A stretch of DNA of 64,000 nt, taken from Mactra quadrangularis (lineage: Eukaryota > Mollusca > Bivalvia > Venerida > Mactridae). A model generated the notes under the pieces. That model did no database searches, was not told where the DNA came from, and saw only the letters and a program-made list of their open reading frames with translations. The translations under genes were made by a program, and so were the position numbers. Location of the stretch: assembly GCA_025267735.1 (NCBI GenBank), contig CM046307.1:38865231-38929230 (forward strand), in the 5' to 3' direction. Shown piece after piece: positions 33,801 through 40,675 of the stretch; positions within the stretch are counted from its first letter, which is position 1; each line of letters begins with the position of its first letter.

Positions 33801-34456
33801 CCTTTCATGAAATATTTTACATTAATGTCAATTTCCTCCATTATTACGGTTGCCGATCTTGTGGAAGGATAGGTGCAGTACTGTATTGGTTATAGACTAG
33901 GGTCCAGGAAAGCTAGATTAGGTGCGCTGGTCTCCTAAAAATAAGCTAAATTGTGTTGAAACGGCGTTAAACCCATTTTGATCTTGGATTAGTTTATCCA
34001 AATTATTACTTGAATAAGGGTATTTTGTCAGTTATTTCCCCTTGTATACTCTTCAAATAGGTAGGTCCAATTTGTTGGATTACTCGGATTTTACCCTTAC
34101 TTTTCAATGTAAAATTGCCAAAATTAATCTTATATAACTTTTTCGTAAATCATTTAATTTGTTTGAAATTTAAGCTAAGTATTTTTTGGGTAAATAACTA
34201 TCTAAATTGCACCACTTCTGTTAATGTCTTCATTTACAAGAAAGATGTTAGATGAAATATTTTGTTATACTTACATAGGAATTCAATGCTAAAATCCCGG
34301 GATTCCAACTGATAGGACCTACTTACGAATTGGATTGCTTCAGATTTTATCAGGGAAAGATAACTGACTAAAGTCGCTAATTGTACATTATTTTATATTG
34401 CAGCACCCCCACCAGCCTATTGTGATATTGATCCCCCTCCATACCCAGGAGTATGA
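21782..34456 (+). CDS. TM-2: complete type I membrane protein with two PPxY motifs
   Basis: Exons 21782-21842, 25726-26000, 28126-28258, 32015-32212, 32756-33082, 34404-34456; all GT/AG, phases 1,0,1,1,1; 1047 nt, 348 residues. Residues 1-20 are a signal peptide (MVLDFLGLIMTLSLIRTSYT). Residues ~21-156 form a Cys-containing ectodomain with alternating beta-like segments (ITLEY, CMLTFF, EICVKTKF, LTLRLY, IYAVYF, INIVIYG) that could be CUB-like; this is inferred from pattern only. A Thr-rich stalk follows, then a membrane segment at about 190-208 with eight cysteines from 205 to 218, likely palmitoylated. The tail is Gln/Ser/Pro-rich with DAPSYNSV (YxxV), and it ends TPPPAYCDIDPPPYPGV with two PPxY motifs. 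No known family name recognised. Confidence 0.85.
21923..22194. mobile_element. Non-autonomous element, GGGGCGGTTCCAGG ends
   Basis: Begins CAGGGGCGGTTCCAGGATTT and ends CCCCGCTAGATCCGCCTATG, with runs of 10-12 G inside (GGGGGGTCCGGACACCCCCC). Relatives with the same ends are at 50347-51526 and 60541-60831. Confidence 0.7.
22528..22877. mobile_element. 350-bp palindromic MITE, ends TAAAGGTACTnnTTCACAG
   Basis: TAAAGGTACTAGTTCACAGA at the left, TCTGTGAATGAGTACCTTTA at the right. Inside: GTCTATACCGTGACATACGG, and ACCATTCAGTGTCTGTAATT. Other copies: 36774-37135, 40708-41067 and a truncated one at 10461-10673. Copies sit in intron 1 of both TM-2 and TM-3. Confidence 0.85.
22987..23310. repeat. 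~320-bp block shared with the TM-3 upstream region
   Basis: ACAGGTCGTCCACGTAAACA through CATGACCTAGAATACGACCT is repeated at 40186-40490 in the same orientation. In TM-2 it is in intron 1; in TM-3 it lies before exon 1. It is thus either mobile or was moved during the duplication. Confidence 0.75.
23338..23962. mobile_element. MITE with 24-bp inverted ends TACCCACCAAAAGTTTGGAG
   Basis: The ends GTACCCACCAAAAGTTTGG and CCAAACTTTTGGTGGGTA are inverted and followed by AGACA / TGTCT. A shorter copy in the other orientation is at 56707-57084, with matching inner sequence (AAAGTGAAAATGTCTCC). The ends look like Tc1/mariner-type ones. Confidence 0.8.
24172..25332 (-). mobile_element. Tc1/mariner element with an internal deletion
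   Basis: The terminal inverted repeats TATACTAGGCGTCAATGAAA and (complement) TATACTCGGCGTCAATAAAA run on into ACTTACCAC. Between them, on the minus strand, is a transposase remnant. The N-terminal helix-turn-helix part (RHQILGIADAGLSFREIAAP, then NLVRRHEQTGSVRG) is in two frames. It jumps near 24830 to the C-terminal part (DIVMVWEGISW, DNVLRPVVLSFIQ, LQQDSARPNSARVSQDFLQ). The middle, with the first catalytic Asp, is missing, so it cannot encode a working enzyme. Confidence 0.85.
25726..26000 (+). CDS. TM-2 exon 2, ectodomain
   Basis: Acceptor CCATTTCAG, donor TTTAAT/GTAAGT; phase 1 in, 0 out. Contains EVTNATCNTMYDI, PPTCMLTFFNTNPEDEICVK and NTECDLTLRLYL: four cysteines kept in TM-3 and largely in TM-1. 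Confidence 0.9.
26205..26375 (+). mobile_element. SINE family B, tail part
   Basis: CAGTTGTCAGTTACTGACGA, AGTAGTTGGTTAACAGCTAA, GTTATATGACC and GCTACGGCATTAAACCCAAC, then a CAAA-type end. The tRNA-like head is missing here but present at 38508 and, reversed, near 51990-52047. It directly adjoins the 41-bp repeat array. Confidence 0.8.
26390..27745. repeat. 1.35 kb minisatellite, 41-bp unit, ~33 copies
   Basis: The unit is CTAAGTAATTTACCTACGTG followed by TGTAGTCGATTTACTTAATCA, 40-41 bases. Three forms of the second half occur: GTCGATTTACTTAATCA (mostly left and centre), GTCGATTTACCTAGTCA (scattered) and ATTTAATTTACCTAGTCA (mostly right). Each unit holds the palindromic TAGTnACTAAGTAA and TACGTG. 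Lies in intron 2 of TM-2. Confidence 0.95.
28126..28258 (+). CDS. TM-2 exon 3, ectodomain
   Basis: Acceptor TTTATTTCAG, donor AAAAG/GTAAGA; phase 0 in, 1 out; 133 nt, exactly as in TM-3. Encodes GHECRDFHYRPLCFQN and a hydrophobic beta-like IYAVYFDTILYTLSDINIVI. Confidence 0.9.
28744..31115. repeat. ~148-bp degenerate tandem array with GTCCGTCT microsatellite
   Basis: Begins with six GTCCGTCT octamers (28744-28796). About fifteen diverged units follow, each holding CACCAAATTTTATGTGAGAG, AGCCCATGTGTCAAGGATGT, TTTTGGGGCCCCTGGGTCAA, AGGTCAAGGTCACAGGGGCA and TTGTCCGGACAATAACT. It ends at GCCCAGCGGAGCTCTTGTTA. Several units carry an inserted CCAGAAGATATCAAATTACC block. The apparent long frames across it only mirror the repeat. 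Lies in intron 3 of TM-2. Confidence 0.9.
31664..31890. mobile_element. MITE, ends TTAGGCCnCAACAAGTTGATCA
   Basis: TTAGGCCTCAACAAGTTTAT and ATCAACTTGTAGTGGCCTTA are inverted; inside are two GCTCGCTC clusters. A second copy is at 37854-38071. This one ends 124 bases before TM-2 exon 4. Confidence 0.8.
32015..32212 (+). CDS. TM-2 exon 4, stalk and membrane segment
   Basis: Acceptor TTACTTTCAG, donor CAGCGAG/GTGTGT; phase 1 on both sides. Thr/Arg-rich stalk (SRTTTKRTTVKEVRTTTY), acidic spacer, then SIGVTIGIAIVVCTCCACCC.., the Cys-rich exit of the membrane, and TCGKQR. Confidence 0.9.
32756..33082 (+). CDS. TM-2 exon 5, cytosolic tail
   Basis: Acceptor GTGTTATCAG, donor CCCGAAA/GTAAGT; phase 1 on both sides. 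Starts APENRYAQQMQQLNGQPS, close to the TM-3 tail exons. Contains NDAPSYNSV and ends ENLSIPE. Likely unstructured. Confidence 0.9.
33731..33976 (+). mobile_element. SINE family A copy
   Basis: Decayed head TGTAGTGCAGTTGGAAGCAC, then GGTTATAACCTTTCATG, GATCTTGTGGAAGGATAGGT, GGGTCCAGGAAAGCTAGATT and ACGGCGTTAAACCC. In intron 5 of TM-2. Confidence 0.8.
34014..34380. mobile_element. MITE of the TTAGGGACTTTAGTC family
   Basis: TAAGGGTATTTTGTCAGTTA at the left and AACTGACTAAAGTCGCTAA at the right; same inner blocks as 19199-19545. It ends 24 bases upstream of TM-2's last exon, so it probably overlaps the branch-point region. Confidence 0.85.
34404..34456 (+). CDS. TM-2 last exon, two PPxY motifs
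   Basis: Acceptor ATATTGCAG, TGA at 34454. Encodes PPPAYCDIDPPPYPGV after the split Thr codon: PPAY and PPPY. Confidence 0.9.
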
Positions 34457-34949
34457 TGTTCTCTTTGAGATAGTTACATTGGACAAATATGGTTAGTTTG
34501 TAAAGAGAGTGTATGCTGATACTTTCTACAACTGTAGTTGAGCTGATCTCAGTGGAGCATAAATGTTAGCAGGGATAAATTTGGTCATTGGTGCATCTCT
34601 CCAGACAATACATTCATTTGTAGTCAGTTTACATAACGCAGTCTTACATGTATCATCATACAACGTGGTCATGATATCATCAAGTGTCACGTCATAATTA
34701 TGACAGAACTGTTCTACTGCATGATCATTCTATAAATAGAAGGTGAAGATATCACCGGTCAGTAAGACCGTTTGTGTACAGAATGCTGCATGATCAGTCG
34801 TCCGAAATGTGACATATTGAATGAATAATTTCGTGGGGTTTCCACAAAGAATATCGGGGTCAAGTTTTGCTATATACTTAAGGCCAAGCATGTGACGGTT
34901 AAGCAAAATGGTTCTTGTCGTAAACATAAAAGGCTTTGTAAAATCATTT

Positions 34950-35356
34950 TAGCTCGACTTTTCAAAGAAAATGAGAGCTTATACTGTCACCCGGGCGTCG
35001 GCGACGGCTTTGGCGTTGGCGTTGCCAATCAAGGTTAAAGTTTTACAAATTTGAATAACTTCAAAACTGTCAAAGATATTCAACTCAAACTTGGAATACT
35101 TATTCATCATCACTACCCCCACCTTAGAATCAATGCCCATAACCCTGGCACACTGTTTTAGGAGTTATTCTTCTTTTTTCATTAGAAAACATCCAAAATC
35201 AAGGTTAAAGTTTTCACAAACTTCAATACTATCAAAGATTTTCAACTCAAACTTGGAATACTTATTCATCACCACTACTTCCTTTTTACCAATTAACCCC
35301 ATTCACTGATTAACTGAGAAAAGTCGAGCATGCTGTCCCCTCTGACAGCTCTTGTT
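34950..35356 (+). mobile_element. Dispersed element TAGCTCGACTTTT...GACAGCTCTTGTT
   Basis: Starts TAGCTCGACTTTTCAAAG and ends AAAAGTCGAGC..CTGTCCCC..GACAGCTCTTGTT. Between them the phrase CAAGGTTAAAGTTTT..TTCAACTCAAACTTGGAATA and CTTATTCATCA occurs twice (35030-35110 and 35201-35272). The ending CAGCTCTTGTT resembles that of the 28.7-31.1 kb array (GAGCTCTTGTT). Confidence 0.7.
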
Positions 35357-35515
35357 GTATGTTATAACTTATATACGTCTAAATATTATTCTGCGATAAC
35401 ATTGAATCGTGTATTTCACAATTATGGACTTAAAACGAGGTAATAACCATTTCTTTAACCATTGTAAATTTGTTAACTTCGATACCAAAAAACCATTTTG
35501 TTATGAGACTCAAAG

Positions 35516-35583
35516 AAAGTTCCAGAATGGCGTCTAAATATGTCAGAGGTTATTCTCAGTGGCCGAGGAGTTCCGAATGATTT
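35516..35583. other. Block conserved with the TM-1 3' flank
   Basis: Counterpart of 20519-20590: GTTCCAGAATGGCGTCTAAA, GAGGTTATTCTCAGTGGCCG and AGGAGTTCCGAATG. Its distance past the stop codon (about 1.06 kb) is comparable to that in TM-1 (about 1.55 kb, with a 350-bp MITE inserted there). Confidence 0.7.
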
Positions 35584-36399
35584 TATGACATGATGTAACA
35601 CTTTGTTGGTGACAATGGTCATGGTTGTATTACCTCTCTGTAGAACTTATATTATTGATATTTTGATGTAGGTGTATAATTTTATTTGTGATATTTTAAC
35701 TTATGTCTCTGTAACATGGCCTGATGTTATGTTTTTTACAGAATATTGACAATACTTCCTCGAGAGTTTCTTCTATCATTTGTACATTTAAAAATCTATG
35801 CAAGCCACGTGGCTATTGTCTATTAATCAGTAAAATTAGCTTTTGCATATTTTATGCTTAATTATTGTGCATAAGTTTACAATGATTTTGTCTTGTACAA
35901 AAATATCGAGGAAAATACACCCGGAAGTGATGTAATGATTAGTGTTTCGGAAAAGATAGTGACATATCATCAGTAGTTCATGACTGAATGGTTGTCATGC
36001 ACATAGAAAACTTGGTTATTTCCAGTGGAATTGTAACGATTGCATTTGGTTAAGCTCATTAACATCATATATCTGTGTAAGAAAAATGTAAGTGAATTAT
36101 TTCTTGCTTGGAGAAACTGGCTTGGATAAAGTAGACAGGTTTTCAAATATGGCTTACCACTACCAGGGATTGTAATGGGATTTGTGTGTTGAAAATGCGC
36201 ATAATACATTTGCGGCAAAACGTAGTCATATTGTGTAATAACGAGGTGGTAGTAATTTCTGGGTAAAATATCTTTAAAAGAAAATAAAAAATGCGTTCTT
36301 TTCGGAATTGGTCCTAGACTCGGGGTGGGCTTTTCGTATATAAGGTTCTAGTGATCTTGCGATTGCAGAATTTCGTGTTGTACTATATCCATACTTTTA

Positions 36400-36685
36400 C
36401 CCGGGTCAATAACGCAGTTGGTTGCGCACCGGGATCTGGAATCTCGTGTCCCCGAAGAGGGTACCGGTTCGAATCACACCCGGGGAAGTTATACCCTTCC
36501 ATGAAAAAATTGACAGTAATGTCAATTTTCCTCCATTGATTAGATAATATGGATAAGTTTCCTGCCTTGTGGAAGGGTAGGTGAGTACTGGTTATAGACA
36601 AGGGTCCAGGAATGCTAGGTTATGTGCGCTGGACGCCGTAAAATGACCTTAATTGTGTTGACACAGCGTTAAACCCAGTAAAAAA
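36400..36685 (+). mobile_element. SINE family A, near full length
   Basis: tRNA-like head with AACGCAGTTGGTTGCGC and CCGGTTCGAATCACACCCGG, then AGTTATACCCTTCCATG, GCCTTGTGGAAGGGTAGGTG, GGTTATAGACAAGGGTCCAG, GCGCTGGACGCCGTAAAATG and ACAGCGTTAAACCCAG plus an A-rich end. The head is not a functional tRNA. Confidence 0.85.
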
Positions 36686-36773
36686 GTCCATGCTTTTATT
36701 TAAAATAGGTGGAATAACTTCAGGATTAACTTTGTAACAGGCGATACGACATCCGAACGGGAACATACACACA

Positions 36774-37135
36774 TTAAAGGTACTCATTCACAGATTTCAA
36801 CTTAAATATCAACTTTTTCTAAAACTATCAAAATTGTATGGAAACATTCTTGGAAGCAGGAAAGTAGTGTTCTGATAATGACAATTTTAGTGCAAGTTGA
36901 CATACAACTACAGCTGATGGTGTTTGATGTAGTAAAACTCTACTCTGTATGTAACGGCATAGACAATTTTAGTGCATTTTTGTGACTTATATTACATATT
37001 TCTTGCAACATATAGGTCAGTTTGTCTTATAACAATAAGAATTAATGTTTTGACACAATTACAGACACTGAATTATATTCTGAAATTACAGAAAAATTTA
37101 ACTACAAATGTAAATCTGTGAACTATATTGCCATT
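36774..37135. mobile_element. Copy of the TAAAGGTACTCATTCACAG MITE
   Basis: Begins TAAAGGTACTCATTCACAGA and runs parallel to 22528-22877 in inverted orientation; the far end is decayed (AAATCTGTGAACTATATTG). Confidence 0.75.
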
Positions 37136-37598
37136 AATAAAAACGGTTTCGATACTGACAAAGTTTTACAAAAGGTGAATGGGAATAACGAGATTGACTT
37201 TACGAAGGAATTAATTAGATAAATGTAATTGGAAAGTCAAATTTTGAATGATAAACATATTTATTAAATATTTATTCGCATTGAAACTTATCATATTCTA
37301 TTGTTTAACTATGAATGTGTTATTTTTATTTTAATGAATAAATTTATGTGATATGAGATCTTCTATTCGAGTTAAACATATTGTATGGTAAATGAACTGT
37401 TTCTATGAAGTTAATTTGAATTCCTTGAATTCTAGTGACACAACTAATTTCTCGGGGCCATGACATGAAACTGGAAAAGGAGTAATTTCAACTTGAAATC
37501 TTTGAAGAATTAGTTACGTGGTATCAACACCTGGAACACCTTACCAGATGATTGTACCCACAGCATGCCGAGACTGTTATAGTTCTGTTATATTAACC

Positions 37599-37791
37599 TG
37601 TCACAACTTGAATAATTACACGGTCACTGAATCTGTTATTATTCAACTTCTTTTAACCATTGAGCCACTGAACCACATCAATAATAAATGATCTATCTCT
37701 ATATGCGGCGATTTTGAATATCAGGGAAATAACAAGTTCTATAGGAGTTAAAACACATTAGGTGACTGTGTAATTATTCAAGTTGTGACAT
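37599..37791. mobile_element. Palindromic MITE TGTCACAACTTGAATAATTA
   Basis: TGTCACAACTTGAATAATTACACGG.CAC at the left and GTG.CTGTGTAATTATTCAAGTTGTGACA at the right are nearly perfect inverses over about 28 bases. Confidence 0.85.
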
Positions 37792-37853
37792 GTAATTTAA
37801 ATGTTGCCTGAAACACAGACTTAACAACTTTAACTTCTAGTACATATTGTGAC

Positions 37854-38071
37854 TTAGGCCACAACAAGTTGATCATATGTTCTATGGATTCGCTCACACC
37901 TTAATTTTGCAGTTTTTACAAAATATAATATTTTTATGTAATCGCCGGCTCATAAAAAAATGATCAAACCGCTATATAACGCAACCGAATTAAGATTTTT
38001 TTTCTTTGCTCGCTCGCCCCATTTTTTCCAGAAAAATCCGTAGAACTCAACATCAACTTGTTGTGGTCTTA
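37854..38071. mobile_element. Second copy of the TTAGGCCnCAACAAG MITE
   Basis: TTAGGCCACAACAAGTTGAT and CATCAACTTGTTGTGGTCTTA. Shares ATGGATTCGCTC and CGCTCGCCCCATTTT with 31664-31890. Confidence 0.8.
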
Positions 38072-38507
38072 GTGTGTATGTGAAACAATCGATCATGGGC
38101 ACAACCTCAGCTTATGATATATCTAATGTCAAAGGTAAATATATCGAATGTGATATTTTATGTAACACTTCGTAAACAAGCATTAAAACGCTGGGTCAGT
38201 TATCAATATTTATATTTTTTTACTTTCCTTTCATTGCATTGATTATTGTTATTATGAAAATATAAATTGTTGGCAGGGTCTCCATGATAGGTACCTGATT
38301 TGCAGCAGCATGCAATAATTATTACTATTCATTTTGCGAAAATTGATTGTAATTCAAAGAGCTAAGTATTATTCGCAATGCCTAGTATGACCATTCGAAG
38401 GCGTTTGTTCATGGATTGCTTTTATCATGCATAAACTAATACACATACGTCCGTTTTTATGCCAATAGATGTTGTTGTCAGAGAAACGCTATGATCTTGC
38501 ACTAAAC

Positions 38508-38795
38508 AGGGTAAGTTAGTAGCACGCAAGTCTACTAAGGGGTCTAGGGTTCGATTCCCGGGCGAGGCATGCTTTCGTGGAGCTTGGTCATGAAATTATT
38601 TCTACGGTCATTCTCCCTCCTGCCAATAGTTTTTAATTATGTAGGGCAGTTGTCAGTCACTGACGAAAGTATGTGCTTAGTAGTTGGTTAACAGCTAAAT
38701 CCGAAGATTTAGCCTTTTCAGGAGAAGTGAGTAGGTTGACTTACCGCCGTTATATGACCAATGTGTTGCTACAGCCCAACAAAAATAAACAAACA
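38508..38795 (+). mobile_element. SINE family B with tRNA-like head
   Basis: Head with GTAGCACGCAAGTCTACTAA and a GGGTTCGATTCCCGGGCGAG B box, then GCATGCTTTCGTGGAGC, GGTCATTCTCCCTCCTGCCA, the CAGTCACTGACGAAAGTATG block, and an AAAATAAACAAAC end. Other copies: 26205, 46085, 47685 and, reversed, 51855. Confidence 0.85.
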
Positions 38796-38805
38796 CACGA
38801 CTTCG

Positions 38806-39004
38806 AATCAAATACAGCTTCAATTATTCTATCAAACGTATTATCAAATGCTCGATGTGTTAGACGCAACATAAATAATACAAATCGATGTTTAAAGGGA
38901 ACCTTTTAAGTGTTTATATTGGCTGTATTTCTTCAAAACTATCAAAATATGATGGTGAATTGTTCGTGTGTCTGTCGTCTGGCGATCATGATAATGCGAT
39001 AACT
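38806..39004 (+). pseudogene. Broken partial copy of the GADD45-like gene
   Basis: Matches 39450-39650 closely (LSNVLSNARCVRRNINNTNR, then LKGTF). A TAA replaces AAA right after LKGTF, and an indel shifts the frame at TATTGGCTGTATTTCTTC before the YDGELFVCLSSGDHDNA part. Both the stop and the shift make it non-coding. It ends where the CAGACACAGC repeats begin. Confidence 0.75.
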
Positions 39005-39019
39005 AGTGATGAACGTATA

Positions 39020-39330
39020 GTTGGCAGACTCAGCAGACACAGCAGACACAGCGGAAGGAACGATCCTTCTGCTGTGTCTGCTGGCAGAATGCTAAATCAA
39101 CAGCATAAGGATCAATCTTTCTGCTGGGTCTGTTGGCAGAAGGATTGAATTATAACAGAAAGATGTGTCTGTTGGCAGAAGGATTGAATTATAACAGAAA
39201 GATGTGTCTGCTGACAGAAGGATTAAACAACAACAGAAGAATCAATCTTTCTGCTGCGTCTGTTGGCAGAAGAATTGAATTATAACAGAAGGATCAATCC
39301 TTCTGCTGGGTTTGTTAGAAGAAAGAAAAC
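39020..39330. repeat. Minisatellite between the two GADD45-like copies
   Basis: Degenerate 39-50-base units made of TCTGTTGGCAGAAGGATTGA, ATTATAACAGAAAG(G)AT and TCTGCTGGGTCTGTTGGCAG in both orientations of TTCTGCTG/CAGCAGAA-like words. The best exact tandem pair is around 39130-39210 (39-base period). Confidence 0.8.
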
Positions 39331-39403
39331 ATTAAAGCGGTATGGTATTAAGTATAAATGAATACAAATGTATGTATACAAGAAATAAATCAACAATAAC
39401 AAC

Positions 39404-39793
39404 ATGGCCTGTGTAGAAAGTCGCCCTATTGTCGGATGTCATTTTGTGTTAAAACTGACAGCTTCAACTGTTCTATCAAACATATTATCAAATGCTCGAT
39501 TTGTTAGACGCAACATAAATAATACAAATCGATGTTTAAAGGGAACCTTTAAAGTGTTTTGCTGTTTTTCTAAACTATCAAAATATGATGGTGACTTGTT
39601 CGTGTGTCTGTCGTCTGGCGATCATGATAATGCGATAGCGTGCATTCATTTAGTCACCGTATTTTTCAACTTTGACTGTTTAGAAAAAGATTTATTCAAT
39701 GCATACTCCATCACCATTATACAGTTAGTTGGCTGGCTATGTGCTTGTTTATACTCGCCCATATGCCACAATGGCTATGGGCGAATGTATTAA
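39404..39793 (+). CDS. GADD45/L7Ae-fold-like protein, single exon
   Basis: 129 codons from an ATG in AACATGG context to TAA. TASTVLSNILSNARFVRRNI, YDGDLFVCLSSGDHDNAIAC then IHLVTVFFNFDCLEKDL and TIIQLVGWL follow the order of GADD45 (helix, strand DxxxxCLLA, a DDD-like loop, IHFTLIxAFCxEND, VxxLxxLL). GADD45 proteins are small stress-response regulators that bind MTK1/MEKK4, PCNA and cyclin B1/CDK1. This one is shorter than the usual ~160 residues and its acidic loop is weaker (SGDHDNA). It could be a divergent paralogue or a retrocopy. The call is from pattern only. Confidence 0.5.
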   Translation: MACVESRPIVGCHFVLKLTASTVLSNILSNARFVRRNINNTNRCLKGTFKVFCCFSKLSKYDGDLFVCLSSGDHDNAIACIHLVTVFFNFDCLEKDLFNAYSITIIQLVGWLCACLYSPICHNGYGRMY

Positions 39794-40019
39794 AGTTAGA
39801 ATATAAAAATATCGGTTTATTTTTAAAATTAGTTTGAAAGGGAGGTAACAATTGGTATAAAACTTATATATGTACAATTACCTCCCTTGGTTATACATAG
39901 GTCATTCTACAACTTGTATAAACGTCTGAAAATCGATCAATTCATAAACCAATCAAGCATAGATAACATTACAAGCGTTTTAATGGCAATATAAAGGGAC
40001 TCAGACACATAATGTGTCC

Positions 40020-40614
40020 AATTTCAAATAGAAACTCTTAAATCCAACGTAAACTAACATGACTATAATAATCGCACATTAGTATATGTTATTTTTAGCT
40101 CTACGATATTTCTAAATGTTTAAATGTACATGTAAACATACATTTTAGTACCTCTACCTACAGTAAATATCAAAGTGATTATACAGGTCGTCCACGTAAA
40201 CATTGCGTATATAAACATAGCCAGTTTCAATACACACCAATATTTAGGGGTGTATTATTTTTTCAGTTTTATAGTTTAGTTATTTGATACTTATTTTATG
40301 AACATACCACTGTATAAAATTTAAAATGTGCATATACATTATTTAAAATAAATGTTAAAGATCAAATTTGTATGTTTTAATCAGTAAAATGCCATTCATG
40401 CATCAGCTTATTCCCCTATTTAGTGGGTAACACCATTGTTGAAAGTACAAAAACATGTATGACCTAGAATACGACCTATACATCTACATTTACTTTAAGA
40501 GGGAATATGTGTATTGATCGATACATTCAATTTATTAAAAGATTTTGTTCAGTTACATAGTCTTTTCAAATGGATATTAATTTTACTACATTGTAGCTAT
40601 ATTAGCGAATAAAA
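40020..40614 (+). promoter_or_regulatory. Upstream region of TM-3
   Basis: AAATAGAAACTCTTAAATCC and GATATTTCTAAATGTTTAAA match the TM-2 upstream region in order. The 320-bp block 40186-40490 interrupts the match. No TATA box was assigned. Confidence 0.45.
40186..40490. repeat. Second copy of the 320-bp block
   Basis: CAGGTCGTCCACGTAAACAT, TATTTAGGGGTGTATTATTT and AATCAGTAAAATGCCATTCA follow 22987-23310 throughout with modest divergence. Confidence 0.75.
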
Positions 40615-40675
40615 ATGGTGTTGAAGTTTCTTCGTATTATCATAACATTAAGTCTATTCCGGATATCTTTTACAG
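40615..40675 (+). CDS. TM-3 exon 1, signal peptide
   Basis: ATG in AAAATGG context; 61 nt like TM-2; donor TTTACAG/GTAAGT. Hydrophobic core LRIIITLSLF. Confidence 0.85.

Larger units (their letters stand above)
34457..40614. other. Spacer between TM-2 and TM-3
   Basis: Contains a bivalve-type repeat (34950-35356), the conserved block 35516-35583, SINEs (36400, 38508), several MITEs, a GADD45-like ORF with a broken copy, and the TM-3 upstream region. No further TM-like exon was found. Confidence 0.6.

Noticed and set aside
34730..34927. 65-codon minus-strand frame in the TM-2 3' flank
   Set aside because: No start context, homologue or splice pattern supports it.
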